A model generated the notes under the pieces. That model was not told where the DNA came from. It ran no database searches and was given only the letters and a program-made list of their open reading frames with translations. This document shows, piece by piece, positions 10,627-22,278 of a stretch of 64,000 bases of DNA (the first letter of the stretch is position 1; every line of letters begins with the position of its first letter). Both the position numbers and the translations under genes were made by a program. This DNA is from Rhynchonema sp. JSB1_4 (lineage: Eukaryota; Nematoda; Chromadorea; Monhysterida; Xyalidae). The stretch is from NCBI GenBank assembly GCA_030248065.1, contig JASAMV010000618.1, forward strand, positions 144,210 through 208,209, in the 5' to 3' direction.

Positions 10627-13468
10627 AAGCCTTCCAGCCTATTGACACCGCAAAGTTTGCAGATCACCAAGCCTTCCAGCCCATGACACCACAAAGTTGC
10701 AGATCACCAAGCCTTCCAGCCCATTGACACCACAAAGTTGCAGATCACCAAGCCTTCCAGCCCATTGACACCACAAAGTTGCAGATCACCAAGCCTTCCA
10801 GCCCATTGACACCACAAAGTTGCAGATCACCAAGCCTTCCAGCCCATTGACACCACAAAATTGCAGATCACCAAGCCTTCCAGCCCATTGACACCACAAA
10901 ATTGCAGATCACCAAGCCTTCCAGCCCATTGACACCACAAAATTGCAGATCACCAAGCCTTCCAGCCCATTGACACCACAAAATTGCAGATCACCAAGCC
11001 TTCCAGCCCATTGACACCACAAAATTGCAGATCACCAAGCCTTCCAGCCCATTGACACCACAAAGTTGCAGATCACCAAGCCTTCCAGCCCATTGACACC
11101 ACAAAGTTGCAGATCACCAAGCCTTCCAGCCCATTGACACCACAAAGTTGCAGATCACCAAGCCTTCCAGCCCATTGACACCACAAAGTTGCAGATCACC
11201 AAGCCTTCCAGCCCATTGACACCACAAAGTTGCAGATCACCAAGCCTTCCAGCCCATTGACACCACAAAGTTGCAGATCACCAAGCCTTCCAGCCCATTG
11301 ACACCACAAAGTTGCAGATCACCAAGCCTTCCAGCCCATTGACACCACAAAGTTGCAGATCACCAAGCCTTCCAGCCCATTGACACCACAAAGTTGCAGA
11401 TCACCAAGCCTTCCAGCCCATTGACACCACAAAGTTGCAGATCACCAAGCCTTCCAGCCCATTGACACCACAAAATTGCAGATCACCAAGCCTTCCAGCC
11501 CATTGACACCACAAAGTTGCAGATCACCAAGCCTTCCAGCCCATTGACACCACAAAGTTGCAGATCACCAAGCCTTCCAGCCCATTGACACCACAAAGTT
11601 GCAGATCACCAAGCCTTCCAGCCCATTGACACCACAAAGTTGCAGATCACCAAGCCTTCCAGCCCATTGACACCACAAAGTTGCAGATCACCAAGCCTTC
11701 CAGCCCATTGACACCACAAAGTTGCAGATCACCAAGCCTTCCAGCCCATTGACACCACAAAGTTGCAGATCACCAAGCCTTCCAGCCCATTGACACCACA
11801 AAGTTGCAGATCACCAAGCCTTCCAGCCCATTGACACCACAAAGTTGCAGATCACCAAGCCTTCCAGCCCATTGACACCACAAAGTTGCAGATCACCAAG
11901 CCTTCCAGCCCATTGACACCACAAAGTTGCAGATCACCAAGCCTTCCAGCCCATTGACACCACAAAGTTGCAGATCACCAAGCCTTCCAGCCCATTGACA
12001 CCACAAAGTTGCAGATCACCAAGCCTTCCAGCCCATTGACACCACAAAGTTGCAGATCACCAAGCCTTCCAGCCCATTGACACCACAAAATTGCAGATCA
12101 CCAAGCCTTCCAGCCCATTGACACCACAAAGTTGCAGATCACCAAGCCTTCCAGCCCATTGACACCACAAAGTTGCAGATCACCAAGCCTTCCAGCCCAT
12201 TGACACCACAAAGTTGCAGATCACCAAGCCTTCCAGCCCATTGACACCACAAAGTTGCAGATCACCAAGCCTTCCAGCCCATTGACACCACAAAGTTGCA
12301 GATCACCAAGCCTTCCAGCCCATTGACACCACAAAGTTGCAGATCACCAAGCCTTCCAGCCCATTGACACCACAAAGTTGCAGATCACCAAGCCTTCCAG
12401 CCCATTGACACCACAAAATTGCAGATCACCAAGCCTTCCAGCCCATTGACACCACAAAGTTGCAGATCACCAAGCCTTCCAGCCCATTGACACCACAAAG
12501 TTGCAGATCACCAAGCCTTCCAGCCCATTGACACCACAAAGTTGCAGATCACCAAGCCTTCCAGCCCATTGACACCACAAAGTTGCAGATCACCAAGCCT
12601 TCCAGCCCATTGACACCACAAAGTTGCAGATCACCAAGCCTTCCAGCCCATTGACACCACAAAGTTGCAGATCACCAAGCCTTCCAGCCCATTGACACCA
12701 CAAAGTTGCAGATCACCAAGCCTTCCAGCCCATTGACACCACAAAGTTGCAGATCACCAAGCCTTCCAGCCCATTGACACCACAAAGTTGCAGATCACCA
12801 AGCCTTCCAGCCCATTGACACCACAAAGTTGCAGATCACCAAGCCTTCCAGCCCATTGACACCACAAAGTTGCAGATCACCAAGCCTTCCAGCCCATTGA
12901 CACCACAAAGTTGCAGATCACCACCCCCAGATCACCAAGCATTCCAGCCCATTGACACCACAAAGTTGCAGATCACCAAGCCTTCCAGCCCATTGACACC
13001 ACAAAGTTGCAGATCACCAAGCCTTCCAGCCCATTGACACCACAAAGTTGCAGATCACCAAGCCTTCCAGCCCATTGACACCACAAAGTTGCAGATCACC
13101 AAGCCTTCCAGCCCATTGACACCACAAAGTTGCAGATCACCAAGCCTTCCAGCCCATTGACACCACAAAGTTGCAGATCACCAAGCCTTCCAGCCCATTG
13201 ACACCACAAAATTGCAGATCACCAAGCCTTCCAGCCCATTGACACCACAAAGTTGCAGATCACCAAGCCTTCCAGCCCATTGACACCACAAAATTGCAGA
13301 TCACCAAGCCTTCCAGCCCATTGACACCACAAAGTTGCAGATCACCAAGCCTTCCAGCCCATTGACACCACAAAGTTGCAGATCACCAAGCCTTCCAGCC
13401 CATTGACACCACAAAATTGCAGATCACCAAGCCTTCCAGCCCATTGACACCACAAAGTCACAGATCAC
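10627..13468. repeat. 41-bp minisatellite, about 69 units
   Basis: A head-to-tail tandem array of a 41 bp unit (AGCCTTCCAGCCCATTGACA, then CCACAAAGTTGCAGATCACCA). Units are nearly identical. The main polymorphism is a G/A change giving AAAGTTG or AAAATTG. The A form occurs in a run of five adjacent units (about 10850-11025) and in scattered single units (about 11470, 12090, 12415, 13210, 13290, 13410). The outermost units are the most diverged. One irregular junction at about 12918-12940 contains CACCCCCAGATCACC. Because 41 is not a multiple of three and each unit carries stops, the array is non-coding on both strands. There are no unique spacers, so it is not a CRISPR array. Confidence 0.97.
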
Positions 13469-13662
13469 AGGTTATTCACGTATATACAGGATTGCAAAAT
13501 GACCAAGCACTAGCAACCCCTCCTCTGACCGGAATCCCAATCCTTTCGGCAAGTCGTCTCCAAGCCAACTGAGGCACGTCCGGTTTTGGCAGGAGCTCTC
13601 ATGCAATGCAGTGGCTTCGAGGTGCGCTCCTGTAAACACACTAATTTTATTTCTATTGAAAA

Positions 13663-13981
13663 AGACTTGGCACTGACGAGCCCTGGTGCCTCGGTCTGTC
13701 TGCGAAGGCAGGGCGAAACGGACCAACATTACTGCACTCAGTACATTGTGACTTCACTTATGTGTACTGCTTGATGTGGCTCTCTGCCCTAGTTATGCAC
13801 AGATGTGAAGAAACTCTGTTTATGAGCTTGCACGCGATGTTACAGCCCGGCAGAAAGATCTGCTGGTGGGGCTTTTTGAAGATAAGTTTGCCAGAGACGT
13901 TCGCACTGACGAGCTCTAGCGCCTCGGTCTGTCTGCAAAGGCAGGGCGAAACAGACCAAATTACAGCACTCAGTTAATTGG
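13663..13981 (+). repeat. Pair of 85-bp structured repeats (hammerhead-like core motifs)
   Basis: Two direct repeats, 13663-13746 and 13897-13981, about 85% identical and 234 bp apart, sit just after the minisatellite. Each contains CTGACGAG (13673-13680; 13906-13913) and, about 35 nt later, GCGAAAC. A hairpin pairs GGTCTGT with ACGGACC in copy 1 (13693-13699 with 13718-13724) and GGTCTGT with ACAGACC in copy 2 (13926-13932 with 13951-13957). The difference turns a G-U pair into A-U, so pairing is preserved. GGC/GCC in copy 1 is CGC/GCG in copy 2, again pairing. CTGANGA and GAAA are the hammerhead core motifs, but the expected order of helix III and the cleavage site does not fit. I call it a structured repeat of unknown role. 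Confidence 0.5.
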
Positions 13982-14359
13982 CGGCAGTTTGAAGCAAAGC
14001 GTTACCAACCGCATCCCTTGGTGACTGTTGCTGATTGAATTCATCAGCATCCATTCGATTTTTTCGTGGTTGAGATCATGTAACGGATGATGATCGGATC
14101 AGTGTGTGTGATAGAGTTCGGCGTTTTCCGCAGAAGTCGTCGAAGTTGCTTTTGAAGAAATGAATGAAATGACAAGAAACGGCGCCTTTTATACCCACTT
14201 ACGTACCGTAGTCTGAACCGGTTTCATGCCAACTCGTCATTCTTTGTTTTACACAAGGTGAATGTTCTTATTGAAAGTTTTGGTTCTTCGCCAATCGATT
14301 TCATCAGGTGCTACGTACATATACGTCCACATCTCGCTGCCTGCTGTTTGTGTTGCAAC
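13982..14359. other. Upstream region of the 14360 gene
   Basis: No repeat or coding exon recognised. This interval presumably holds the 5' leader and promoter of the plus-strand gene that begins at 14360. No TATA box or other clear motif was seen. Confidence 0.4.
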
Positions 14360-16358
14360 ATGCCCAAAATTACACGATGCGAACAGAAAAGGCGCCGAGC
14401 GATTGCAGCCAGGAACGCCAAGGCAACTTTGTTGTCTGAAGCAACAAAATTGAAAGGTTGGGGCATTGTAGATATATAATTCACCCCGACAGCTTAACAT
14501 TCCGCCGGTGCAAATAATAAAAATGGTTATATCAGTACGTGGCGCGCCAAGTGGCGAGCTGAGGAATTCGAGAGAGAGCCATACATTTGTTGCAATGGAA
14601 TATACTATAGGAGGCAGAATTTCAGGCGAGCAAGTTCGTTTATCCCTCATTCCGCATCTTCCGGTCGGCTGCTATGTGCTGGACTGTCGTCGCCGCTTTC
14701 TCAATCAAGGCGGATGGTCAGTGTTCGAAATCGACGTATCTGTTCCACCGGACTTGGTGCCACTGCTCCGGTCGCTTGCATCATTGCCACTTGGACTGAA
14801 GGTTGAAACGACCGTAAGTCCAAGTGTTCAGCGGGCCGGGCCACATTTTGCAGTTTGCAATAGCACCTCATCTCATCAATGAGCATTCTTTGCTTGTTTT
14901 TTTCAGGCGAATCCTAAGAAAGGTCGGCTTGAATCGTCTGTTGATCGTTCGAGCTCACTGCTCTCCACGCTGAGTGACACCAATCGAATGGCGGCCGGTG
15001 TCACGCCCAGAAACAGTCTCACGGCTTCGCTGGTTGAAAAGGTATGAGCGGCAGATGGTCACTCTACTTTGATCTTGCAATCGTTTACAAAAGTAACAAT
15101 ATCAGTTGGTCGTTGATTTCAGCCGTCCACCGATCAAGCCAATCACACAACGAATAACACTGCATTCGGTATGTGGCATGCGGAAGTGCAAAATCGTGCT
15201 CGATTTGCCATACAATGCAATGAATCGCGTATGTGGAAAAGTCTGTTGGTCAGATTATGGTCGGTGATTTCAAATGGTGTGACCACAAGTTACAGCACCG
15301 ACCAACAGCAACAACAACTGGAATATCGACGACAATTCTTTTCGAAGCGAAGACTTTGAACCTGCTTGTGAGTTTTCACTATCCGTCATCTAATTTTGAA
15401 AGTTTTTGAACTCAGTTCAATTTGGCTTCTAAGTGAGCAAAATCGGATCTTGCATTTCAGCGACAGCGATGATCGAACGGGCCGAAGAGACGAACGAGAT
15501 CGCATTCGGTGACCTACACTGTGATTTCAGCATTCCCGAGCCAACATGCTACAGCCCAGTCAGTTGCTCACATGCTCTATTGCCAACTGATATATCTGCG
15601 TGAGTTTACATGGCGACATTTGTGCAGGATCAGGGAACGTCGGTGTTCGTTGGTGCTCTGAAGCAGCCTGTCTACGTGAGTGATTTGTTGCACTATTGAT
15701 AAAAATCAAAGTCTGACTCATTTTGAACGACTATGAAAGGAAAACTAACATTTACAGTTTGGCTGCTCGCTGCCGCCCATCGAGTCAAATTCGCAGCTAG
15801 AGAATGAACGTGTAAGTCGATTTTACACCGGTCATGTCCCCGAACACTGCAACACAATGGTACGCATTCCTCAGGAAGCGGCAATGGATCACGAGCTGCC
15901 ACCCGGTGAAACATCAGCAAAGAAGAACACACCGCCAGAACAGCGCAATGAACATACGTTCGACAGTGGAAAATCATCACGGACGAATGAAGGTGTAAGT
16001 GTCGATTTTATTTTACACTGGCCATGTCACCGAACACTGCAACACAATGCGCATTCCTCAGGAAACAGCAATGGATCACGAGCTGCCACCCGGTGAAATA
16101 CCAGCCCCGCAGGACAGGTCCCCTGAACCGACGAAAAACAGTAATGCGAATGCATCATCATCAAACCCGGGCTCAGCGCACGATGATCAGGGAGAGAACA
16201 CTGTCGCCGATGAGACACCTTTCGATGACCGACCACCGACAGACGACAGCCCAAGTGGAACTGAGAAATTTGCAGCGATGAAGGACCGAATGCGCCTGAA
16301 TCGACGTGCAATTGGTCAACAACGGGTGCGCGAGCGTGCGGTTGTGCGCAGACGGTGA
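14360..16358 (+). CDS. Unidentified ten-exon gene, 414-residue protein
   Basis: Ten exons close in phase: 14360-14456, 14536-14813, 14907-15041, 15123-15168, 15296-15367, 15461-15558, 15628-15675, 15758-15811, 15875-15994 and 16062-16358. ATG is at 14360, TGA at 16356-16358 and AATAAA at 16962-16967. The N-terminus is strongly basic (CEQKRRRAIAARNAK). Residues of about 45-125 form a compact, probably folded region (LPVGCYVLDCRRRF). A second ordered stretch is DQGTSVFVGALKQPVYFGC. The rest is polar and low-complexity, ending in an Arg-rich tail (RERAVVRRR). Exons 9 and 10 both begin with a near-identical segment (AMDHELPPGE), and the introns before them are also near-identical, so an exon with its intron was duplicated. 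The last stop overlaps a good donor (GTGAGT at 16354), so a further 3' exon is possible. No family recognised; the basic ends suggest a nucleic-acid or microtubule partner (weak inference). Confidence 0.7.
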
Positions 16359-16450
16359 GTGTGGTTGTGGGTAAGAAGAGCAGTGATTGTTTGGTAGTTA
16401 ACGCAAATCGTCCGTGGTGGTCATCAAACGTGGCCAGATCACAGTAACCC

Positions 16451-16510
16451 CAAATGAGCTCGAGACTATACAGCAAATGAGCTCGAGACTATACAGCAAA
16501 TGAGCTCGAG
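16451..16510. repeat. 23-bp short tandem repeat
   Basis: Two and a half copies of a 23 bp unit (CAAATGAGCTCGAGACTATA then CAG) lie in the 3' untranslated region of the preceding gene. Each copy contains the palindrome GAGCTC and CTCGAG. Confidence 0.85.
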
Positions 16511-16970
16511 GCTCGAGCAGTGCATGACATTGGGCTGCGTTAGCGACCAGCGTTGATGATGCGTCTACTTCACATGAACATAAGCCGGGAAAACTTTGCG
16601 TGTTTCGTTGACACAACTTTTTTGCGTACAACTTCAAGCATTCCATATCAGCCGTTTCAGTTTGTTGGATCGATCACCGTCACCCATCATCCCGATCTCA
16701 ACGCGAACACGACAAAAATGTTTTCTCACACAACATCCGTTCTGTCCCCTGGCCAAATTGAACTACAAATTGCAACTGAGCTCCAGGGCACCACCGAAAA
16801 AGAATGCGAAAAGGACGGTCTAGAAACTATATACACATCAACATACGTACATATATGATTCGTTTGGGTCTGAAATTTGATTTGTTCGTGGCGTGTTTTT
16901 GTAAACCAAATTCTTTCTCCTCATACTTTCACTCCTTGTAATCGAAAAAAATTGTGACTATAATAAAGTT

Positions 16971-17189
16971 CCAAATTCGCTGCCGCACAGTAAAATACGC
17001 CCCATAGTTAATGTCAAGTTATAAACCCGAACACTAACCATGCACGGGTCTGAAACATTGCGCGCAGCAGCCTGGCTGGCTGGCAAGCTGCGTGTGTGTT
17101 GGCTGTCCGAATGTTTCACAAGTTGATTTTCGGGTTTAGAACCTGACATTAACTATGGGGCGTACTTTACTGTGCGGCAGCGAATTTGG
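16971..17189. mobile_element. MITE family 5, long inverted termini
   Basis: A 219 bp element with inverted ends of about 50 bp (CCAAATTCGCTGCCGCACAG at the left, its complement at the right). The ends continue inward through TACGCCCCATAGTTAATGTC with one-base indels. It begins 4 bp after the AATAAA of the upstream gene, so it may supply part of that gene's 3' end. Only one copy is present in this window. No coding potential. Confidence 0.75.
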
Positions 17190-18631
17190 AAATTTACAAT
17201 AGTTGCGTGTATTGTATTGACTGCCATCATCTATCTGAAAACGTTTGTTTTGGTTGAATTCTAATCGACATTGTATCTATCGTACCATATTTGTTCGCGT
17301 CGAGATTTCGACCATTTGTGAACTTTTTGTGGTCTAAAGCCCGTTTCATGGTGAGAATATTTAGTCACAATCACAAGCAGGTGGCGGAGCATTGAGAGTG
17401 TCACCCCCATTCAATGCTTTGACCATCACTATAACAGGCTAAATTGTAAGTGACAAACTTCGCGTGATATTTTAGTTCACTTGATTATCTGTGCAGCACT
17501 TGCAGTGTATGTAGGCACATGCCTTTATATAAGAAAGTTCTGTTGCAAATGACAACTCTTGACTGATTATGTAGCCAATAAAACTGAAACAGCTGATCGA
17601 ATCTATTTTGGTCACGTGACTTTTTCAGCTCAGTCAGGATAGTTCGAGACTTGGTCTCGCCACTAGTTTCGACCACTAAGGTTGTTCCCAGACGTTCTTG
17701 GCATTTTTATGCGTCGGTGGACTTGGTGTCGGTGTTTGTTACAGTTCCATAGTTGTTATACGGTCGGTGATGCTCTGCATTTATTTTGGCCCATTCTCAC
17801 TGCTGTTCAGTTATGAGGCAGTTCATACAGTGGTCAATAAACGTTTTTGTTCGAACCCCATTTTTTAAAATTTTTAAGTAAAAAATTTTTTATTCCTGCC
17901 AAAATTTGCCCAATAAAAATGAGCGCTCAAGCAAAAAATAGTGGTATTTTTGTTTCAGTGTGTTCAAAGTGCATAAGCACTGGTGATACGAAAGCATATC
18001 CAATGTACCGAAGCACCGGTGTGGGTGTCTTGGCGTGTCTTTCTGATACGGTACTCCAGGACGTAAAATTATTGTGCTCATTAAAAAGCGCACGCACGGC
18101 TTCTGGCAATGGAATAGTAACAGTATGACCCACTATGGTTGTGGTGAGAAACAGAAGGGTTGAGCGGAGAATCTTGTCGACCTGTGTATGGTCTTCGTTA
18201 GATTCTTCGGATTTAACCTATGTATTTGTTGTGAATATTTCAGTTGGCATAAAAACTGTCGCAGTTTCAGGACTCGCATCAAAACTGACGCGGTGAGTGA
18301 CTTTTAGCGAAAGTATTTCACGGGCAATAGATAACTCAACACACGGCGCATTGCAGGTAATCCAATAACAAGCATTAGCAGCACACCATCACACATATTT
18401 TGACACCGTCATGGGTAGTACAGATTCAGCATGAAAAACTTGGAATGAACATTTGATTTACGACATGTAATTTACGAGTTCAAAAATTGGCAAACACAGT
18501 TATGAGCAAGCAAAATCACTGACAGAGAACAATAGCGAAACATGAGAATACGCTGGTTTGATTACACTACCAAACAAAAAACAACATCAACGACATACTT
18601 CACATCCAAATCACAAAACTTCCCAGATCTT
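17190..18631. other. Intergenic; no gene recognised
   Basis: Two overlapping open frames occupy 17847-18133 on opposite strands (plus, 17847-18128; minus, 18133-17927). Either could be coding but neither has a recognisable domain, and at most one can be real. Nothing else was identified. This interval includes the downstream region of the parvulin gene at 18632. Confidence 0.4.
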
Positions 18632-19550
18632 CTAAGCCGTTCGAAGTATGATGTGCACACCGGAATCCGTGTCAACGATACCGCTCATTTCGTTCACCTG
18701 ATGGACAGAGGAGAATGTTCAGCCTGATTGAAAAGGAAGAGTAGCAGTACAGTTACCACGAAGTTGGATACAGGCAGAGGGAATGAATTAACCTAAATCA
18801 ACAAGGAGACGCCGGCTGATTATGAAAGTCTCCCGGCACCAACACAGTTACCTCCAACGCAAACGACGCGTCCTCGAACGGTTTCTGCATTTGTCCCCGT
18901 CCGAACTCGCCCAAATCACCACCTTTTTTAGCCGACGAACAATCACTGAACTCGGACGCGATGTCGGCGAACTTCTTCTCGCCAGACTGGATCTGTTGGA
19001 TGTAGCCTGTGGGGTGAGATAGCACAAAGCAACGTACTATATATTTGGGATATGGACACAATGTTGGCTCGCTATTGTGACTTGCTGCTTTGGTCTAATG
19101 ACCCCCTTGCGTAGAGTGATAACGTTGTGCAGCCAGCTGCCTGTACTCTCTGTAATGCTGAATGTTCTTCATAAGCAGCGAGATGAAAAGCCCGGACGGA
19201 GTCATGTCACTGTGAACATGATAGTACTGCAATCATACGTTTTCCCAAATTAGAATACTACTGACAGCGACTGTTTGATCATCATAGTGACCGATATCAA
19301 ACTAAGCGATCGCATGCTTCTGCGCAGACCGATGACGTAATCAGACACGGTTTAATCACCAAGTTTGACACCGACCAACGATTATTCTCGCATTGAAACG
19401 TTGACGATTTTGCTTGACCCATCAGGCGACACCTTTTAATATCTCCATCGCCTCATCCTTGCTGCGTGTGATCGTGTCCTGTCGCCAGGACGATGGTCGA
19501 CGCGATTTGTTGTGTTTGACGAGAATGTGCGAACAACGAACAGTCGACAT
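18632..19550 (-). CDS. Pin1-type parvulin without WW domain
   Basis: Three exons on the minus strand (19550-19433, 19006-18852, 18697-18632) give a 112-residue protein that is a single peptidyl-prolyl cis/trans isomerase domain. It starts [13 protein letters not shown]. The basic phosphate-binding triad is present (Lys before the His, and RR in KSRRPSSWR). The catalytic Cys lies in [19 protein letters not shown], and the closing [11 protein letters not shown] carries the conserved Ser/His. These are the hallmarks of the phospho-Ser/Thr-Pro-specific Pin1 class. The WW domain and linker are absent; the ATG is immediately before the domain. It lies directly downstream of the full-length PIN1 gene on the same strand, with shared intron positions at the first two junctions, so it is a tandem duplicate. 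An extra intron interrupts the domain at ALE/VNE. It is intact and probably functional. Intron 1 holds a small MITE. Confidence 0.88.
19289..19376. mobile_element. MITE family 4 copy, short, inside parvulin intron 1
   Basis: An 88 bp segment with inverted ends ACCGATATCAAACT and the complement of GGTGTCAAACTTGGTGAT. It matches the ends of the element at 7448-7604. It lies wholly in intron 1 (19007-19432) of the single-domain parvulin gene. Confidence 0.5.
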
Positions 19551-19956
19551 TATGGATGAACTTGATGAATCAGGGAATGACGGCTGCGCATATAAACTGA
19601 GTGATAGTTAGCTCGGGTTGTCATCCACTTAATGACAATACGGCTTGCAATTCAATAATCACCATGGCCGTGATGAAAGGACAATGAGCGTGTTGAGCTC
19701 ATTTGGTCAAAACCAGTTTTAAAGTAGTCGAAATTCAAAACAAGTCGATTTGCATATTTTACCATTCAGCAACCCAAAACAATGTACATGACACGAAATA
19801 GGCTAGCGAGAAGTTTCGAGGCTGTTTGCAATCCGAAATGCAACCACAGTTGAGATGAGAGACGTTTAGCCAAGCGGACAAATACAATATTCACAATTAA
19901 CAGACATGTTGAACCCAAAAGGTAAAAAAACACATCAAAACTTGAATCCAAGACGG

Positions 19957-21931
19957 TCAGGCAGTCCTCAGTATGACATGAAGTCCAGAATCGGTCTCGA
20001 CTACTTGACTCAGTTCGTTGACTTGCAGCGCAAAGGACGCCTTCTCAAACGGCGGTTGCATTTTGCCGCGCCCGAAAAAGCCTGAAACATTTTTTTTATT
20101 GCGAAACGACAAATTTTTCGCAGATTTTGTCACCAAAATAAGATTTAATCACCACAAACTCACCTAAATCTCCCTGCCGTTTCGCGCTGGAGCAGTCACT
20201 GAACTGTTGTGCAATCGCATGGAACGAACGTTCGCCCGTTTCGATCTCTTCACGGTAACCTCAAACGAAAATGGTCATCACCATCACTGATGTCACAATG
20301 TGAACTTCTGAATTTATGACCAGCGTGAAATAGCCGAGTAATCGCTTTGCGGCAGCGCGCGGTGCAATTTAATGTGGGAAAATAACCAGTTTCTGCGTGC
20401 TGCCTTGTCTCAGATCTAAACCCAAATGAAAACATTCCACTCGCACCTTTAATCAATTCCATGGCATCGTCTTTTGTACGAGTGATCTTCTCCTGTCGCC
20501 ACGACGATGGACGACGAGATTCGGCGTGTTTGACGAGAATGTGCGAACATTTGACAACCTGACATGAGAAGAAATAATGTGAAGTAAGACAAAAACAACT
20601 GATGTAGTGTGCAACGAAGCAGAACTTCATTATACCGAATGATGTCTGTACATGTCAACTGTTGTACCATAAAGCAGAAATGTTTCGCCATTTGTAGATT
20701 ATAGAGTCAGATCAAAGGATGTTGATCTCTAGCAGCCAGCACTGCTCGTAAGTAGGCCGAAATGGACAACCAAAAACACGCTGCACAACTCATATTGGAA
20801 CCTCAACGCTTGCAAAGCTATATGAGGCTGCAGCTCGGGAACTCACGGTTGCAAATGCAACAACCTGACTGGGGGGAGCAAAAAAGGGGGGAGATACCGA
20901 GGTAATGTACCCAGGATTTTGGGTGGCGGAATCCGGTTCGGGGGGAAGAAATTCTAGGGGGAGATACTGTACCATACTAGTATCGTGGGTATGGAATTTT
21001 TGTGAGTTAAAATGTGCATAAATCGCGCGAAGCGGCCGTGCATGCACAGACTCAGACAAAGACAGAACGAAAGCGTTTCGCGCTTTGCAGATTATCGTGC
21101 GAGAATCAAGGTGACTTTGCTCAGGTCAGTTGACACAAAACAGATGTGCACGCAAAACAGCGAAATTGCCAAACACCCTGCGCACCCAGTTTTGTATTTA
21201 TTTTCATGTCCGTAAACTCCACACCCGGTCTTGTAATTATGCTTCTTTCATTTAATCTTCTTATTTATGTATTATTGAGTTGGTGCCGACGCAATAAACT
21301 GACAAACTAACATTGCCAAACAAATGCAAGCGAACCTCTTCAGGTGGTACAGGTGCTACCTCCACAGATGCCCCACTGGTTCGTGCTTGTGCTGCACCAT
21401 CAGTTGAGCCAAGTGACCGTCGTTTTACGGCTGCTGGTGGCTCGGCTGGCCGTTTAGGTCGATGCCATTGTGTCTTGCCCGTATACATGTTCAGATAGTA
21501 AGCCTGACCTGCAAAGGGGAGAAATTGAGAACTTGGGTCTCATCCCATGGTGCCGTGTAAAAATTGGTTTTTTGTTCTGTGATGATATTGTAGCAATTTC
21601 GGTGTTATCGTCGCATGCAACGGCAGATTTGTTGATAGTCTCAATTTACGGGCGTTCACTTATGGATTCCGTGAAACATTTGTGTCCAATGATCACCAGC
21701 AATGGAAAAAAATGGTCAGCCTTCGCATTTCACACGATGGGCAGTTGATTTTTTGGGAAATGATAAGCACACTAAAGCACACCAACCAGAATTCCTACTC
21801 ATCCGTTTCTCCCATCCTTTTGGCAACTCAGCAGGTTCTGCGTCTTCCTCTTTCTTCTTCGGCTCCTTGTCTTGGTCCGGCTCCAGACTTGGACGCGACT
21901 TTTTCGCATCAGACGGACCGTCGTCGGACAT
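19957..21931 (-). CDS. PIN1: PIN1 peptidyl-prolyl cis/trans isomerase (WW + parvulin)
   Basis: Five exons on the minus strand (21931-21787, 21508-21336, 20558-20447, 20259-20164, 20081-19957) encode 216 residues. Residues 1-35 are charged and lysine/acid-rich. The WW domain follows at about 36-69: [19 protein letters not shown] and TQWHRP carry both signature tryptophans and the closing proline. A 35-residue Ala/Pro/Ser linker leads to the isomerase domain ([16 protein letters not shown], catalytic Cys in [14 protein letters not shown], closing [11 protein letters not shown]). The enzyme isomerises phospho-Ser/Thr-Pro bonds in nuclear cell-cycle and signalling proteins (established). It is longer than the 163-residue human protein because of the N-terminal and linker extensions. 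Intron 2 (777 bp) contains a G-rich stretch at 20875-20965. Its WW-less paralogue lies 0.4 kb downstream. Confidence 0.95.
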
Positions 21932-22278
21932 TTTCGGTTTCTGACAGGGTTCCTATGATTCAATTTCGAGATTATCACATCTCTGTATGTAGATCTCTCT
22001 GGATTAAACCAGCACATGTCCAACAAAACAGCCCAGAATGGATAAAACTACTTTTCATCAAACAAGTATTTGTCAAACTTAGCACTAACGTATGAAACAA
22101 TATCACAGAATCCCATCACCAATGTAAGGCAAGGCAAGCGCACAGACAAGCACCCACAGAAAGTGAATGATTTACAACATGCACATTTTGGAGATCAAGC
22201 GAAAAGAAGCAGATTCCTGAAATCATGGACAAGTGAACGAACCACTAGCCACACAAGCATATACCAAAAGATCACAAG

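Noticed and set aside
10627..13468. CRISPR-like regular array
   Set aside because: Units are contiguous with no unique spacers. It is a 41 bp minisatellite in a eukaryotic genome.
13671..13724. Canonical hammerhead ribozyme
   Set aside because: Core motifs are present, but the helix III partner and cleavage triplet lie inside the putative loop II, so none of the three known topologies forms. Kept only as a finding.
17848..17860. tRNA gene suggested by GTTCGAACCCC
   Set aside because: Only a B-box-like string. There is no A box at the right distance and no cloverleaf.
17847..18133. Coding exon on either strand
   Set aside because: Both strands are open over the same bases and neither translation is recognisable, so no choice could be made.
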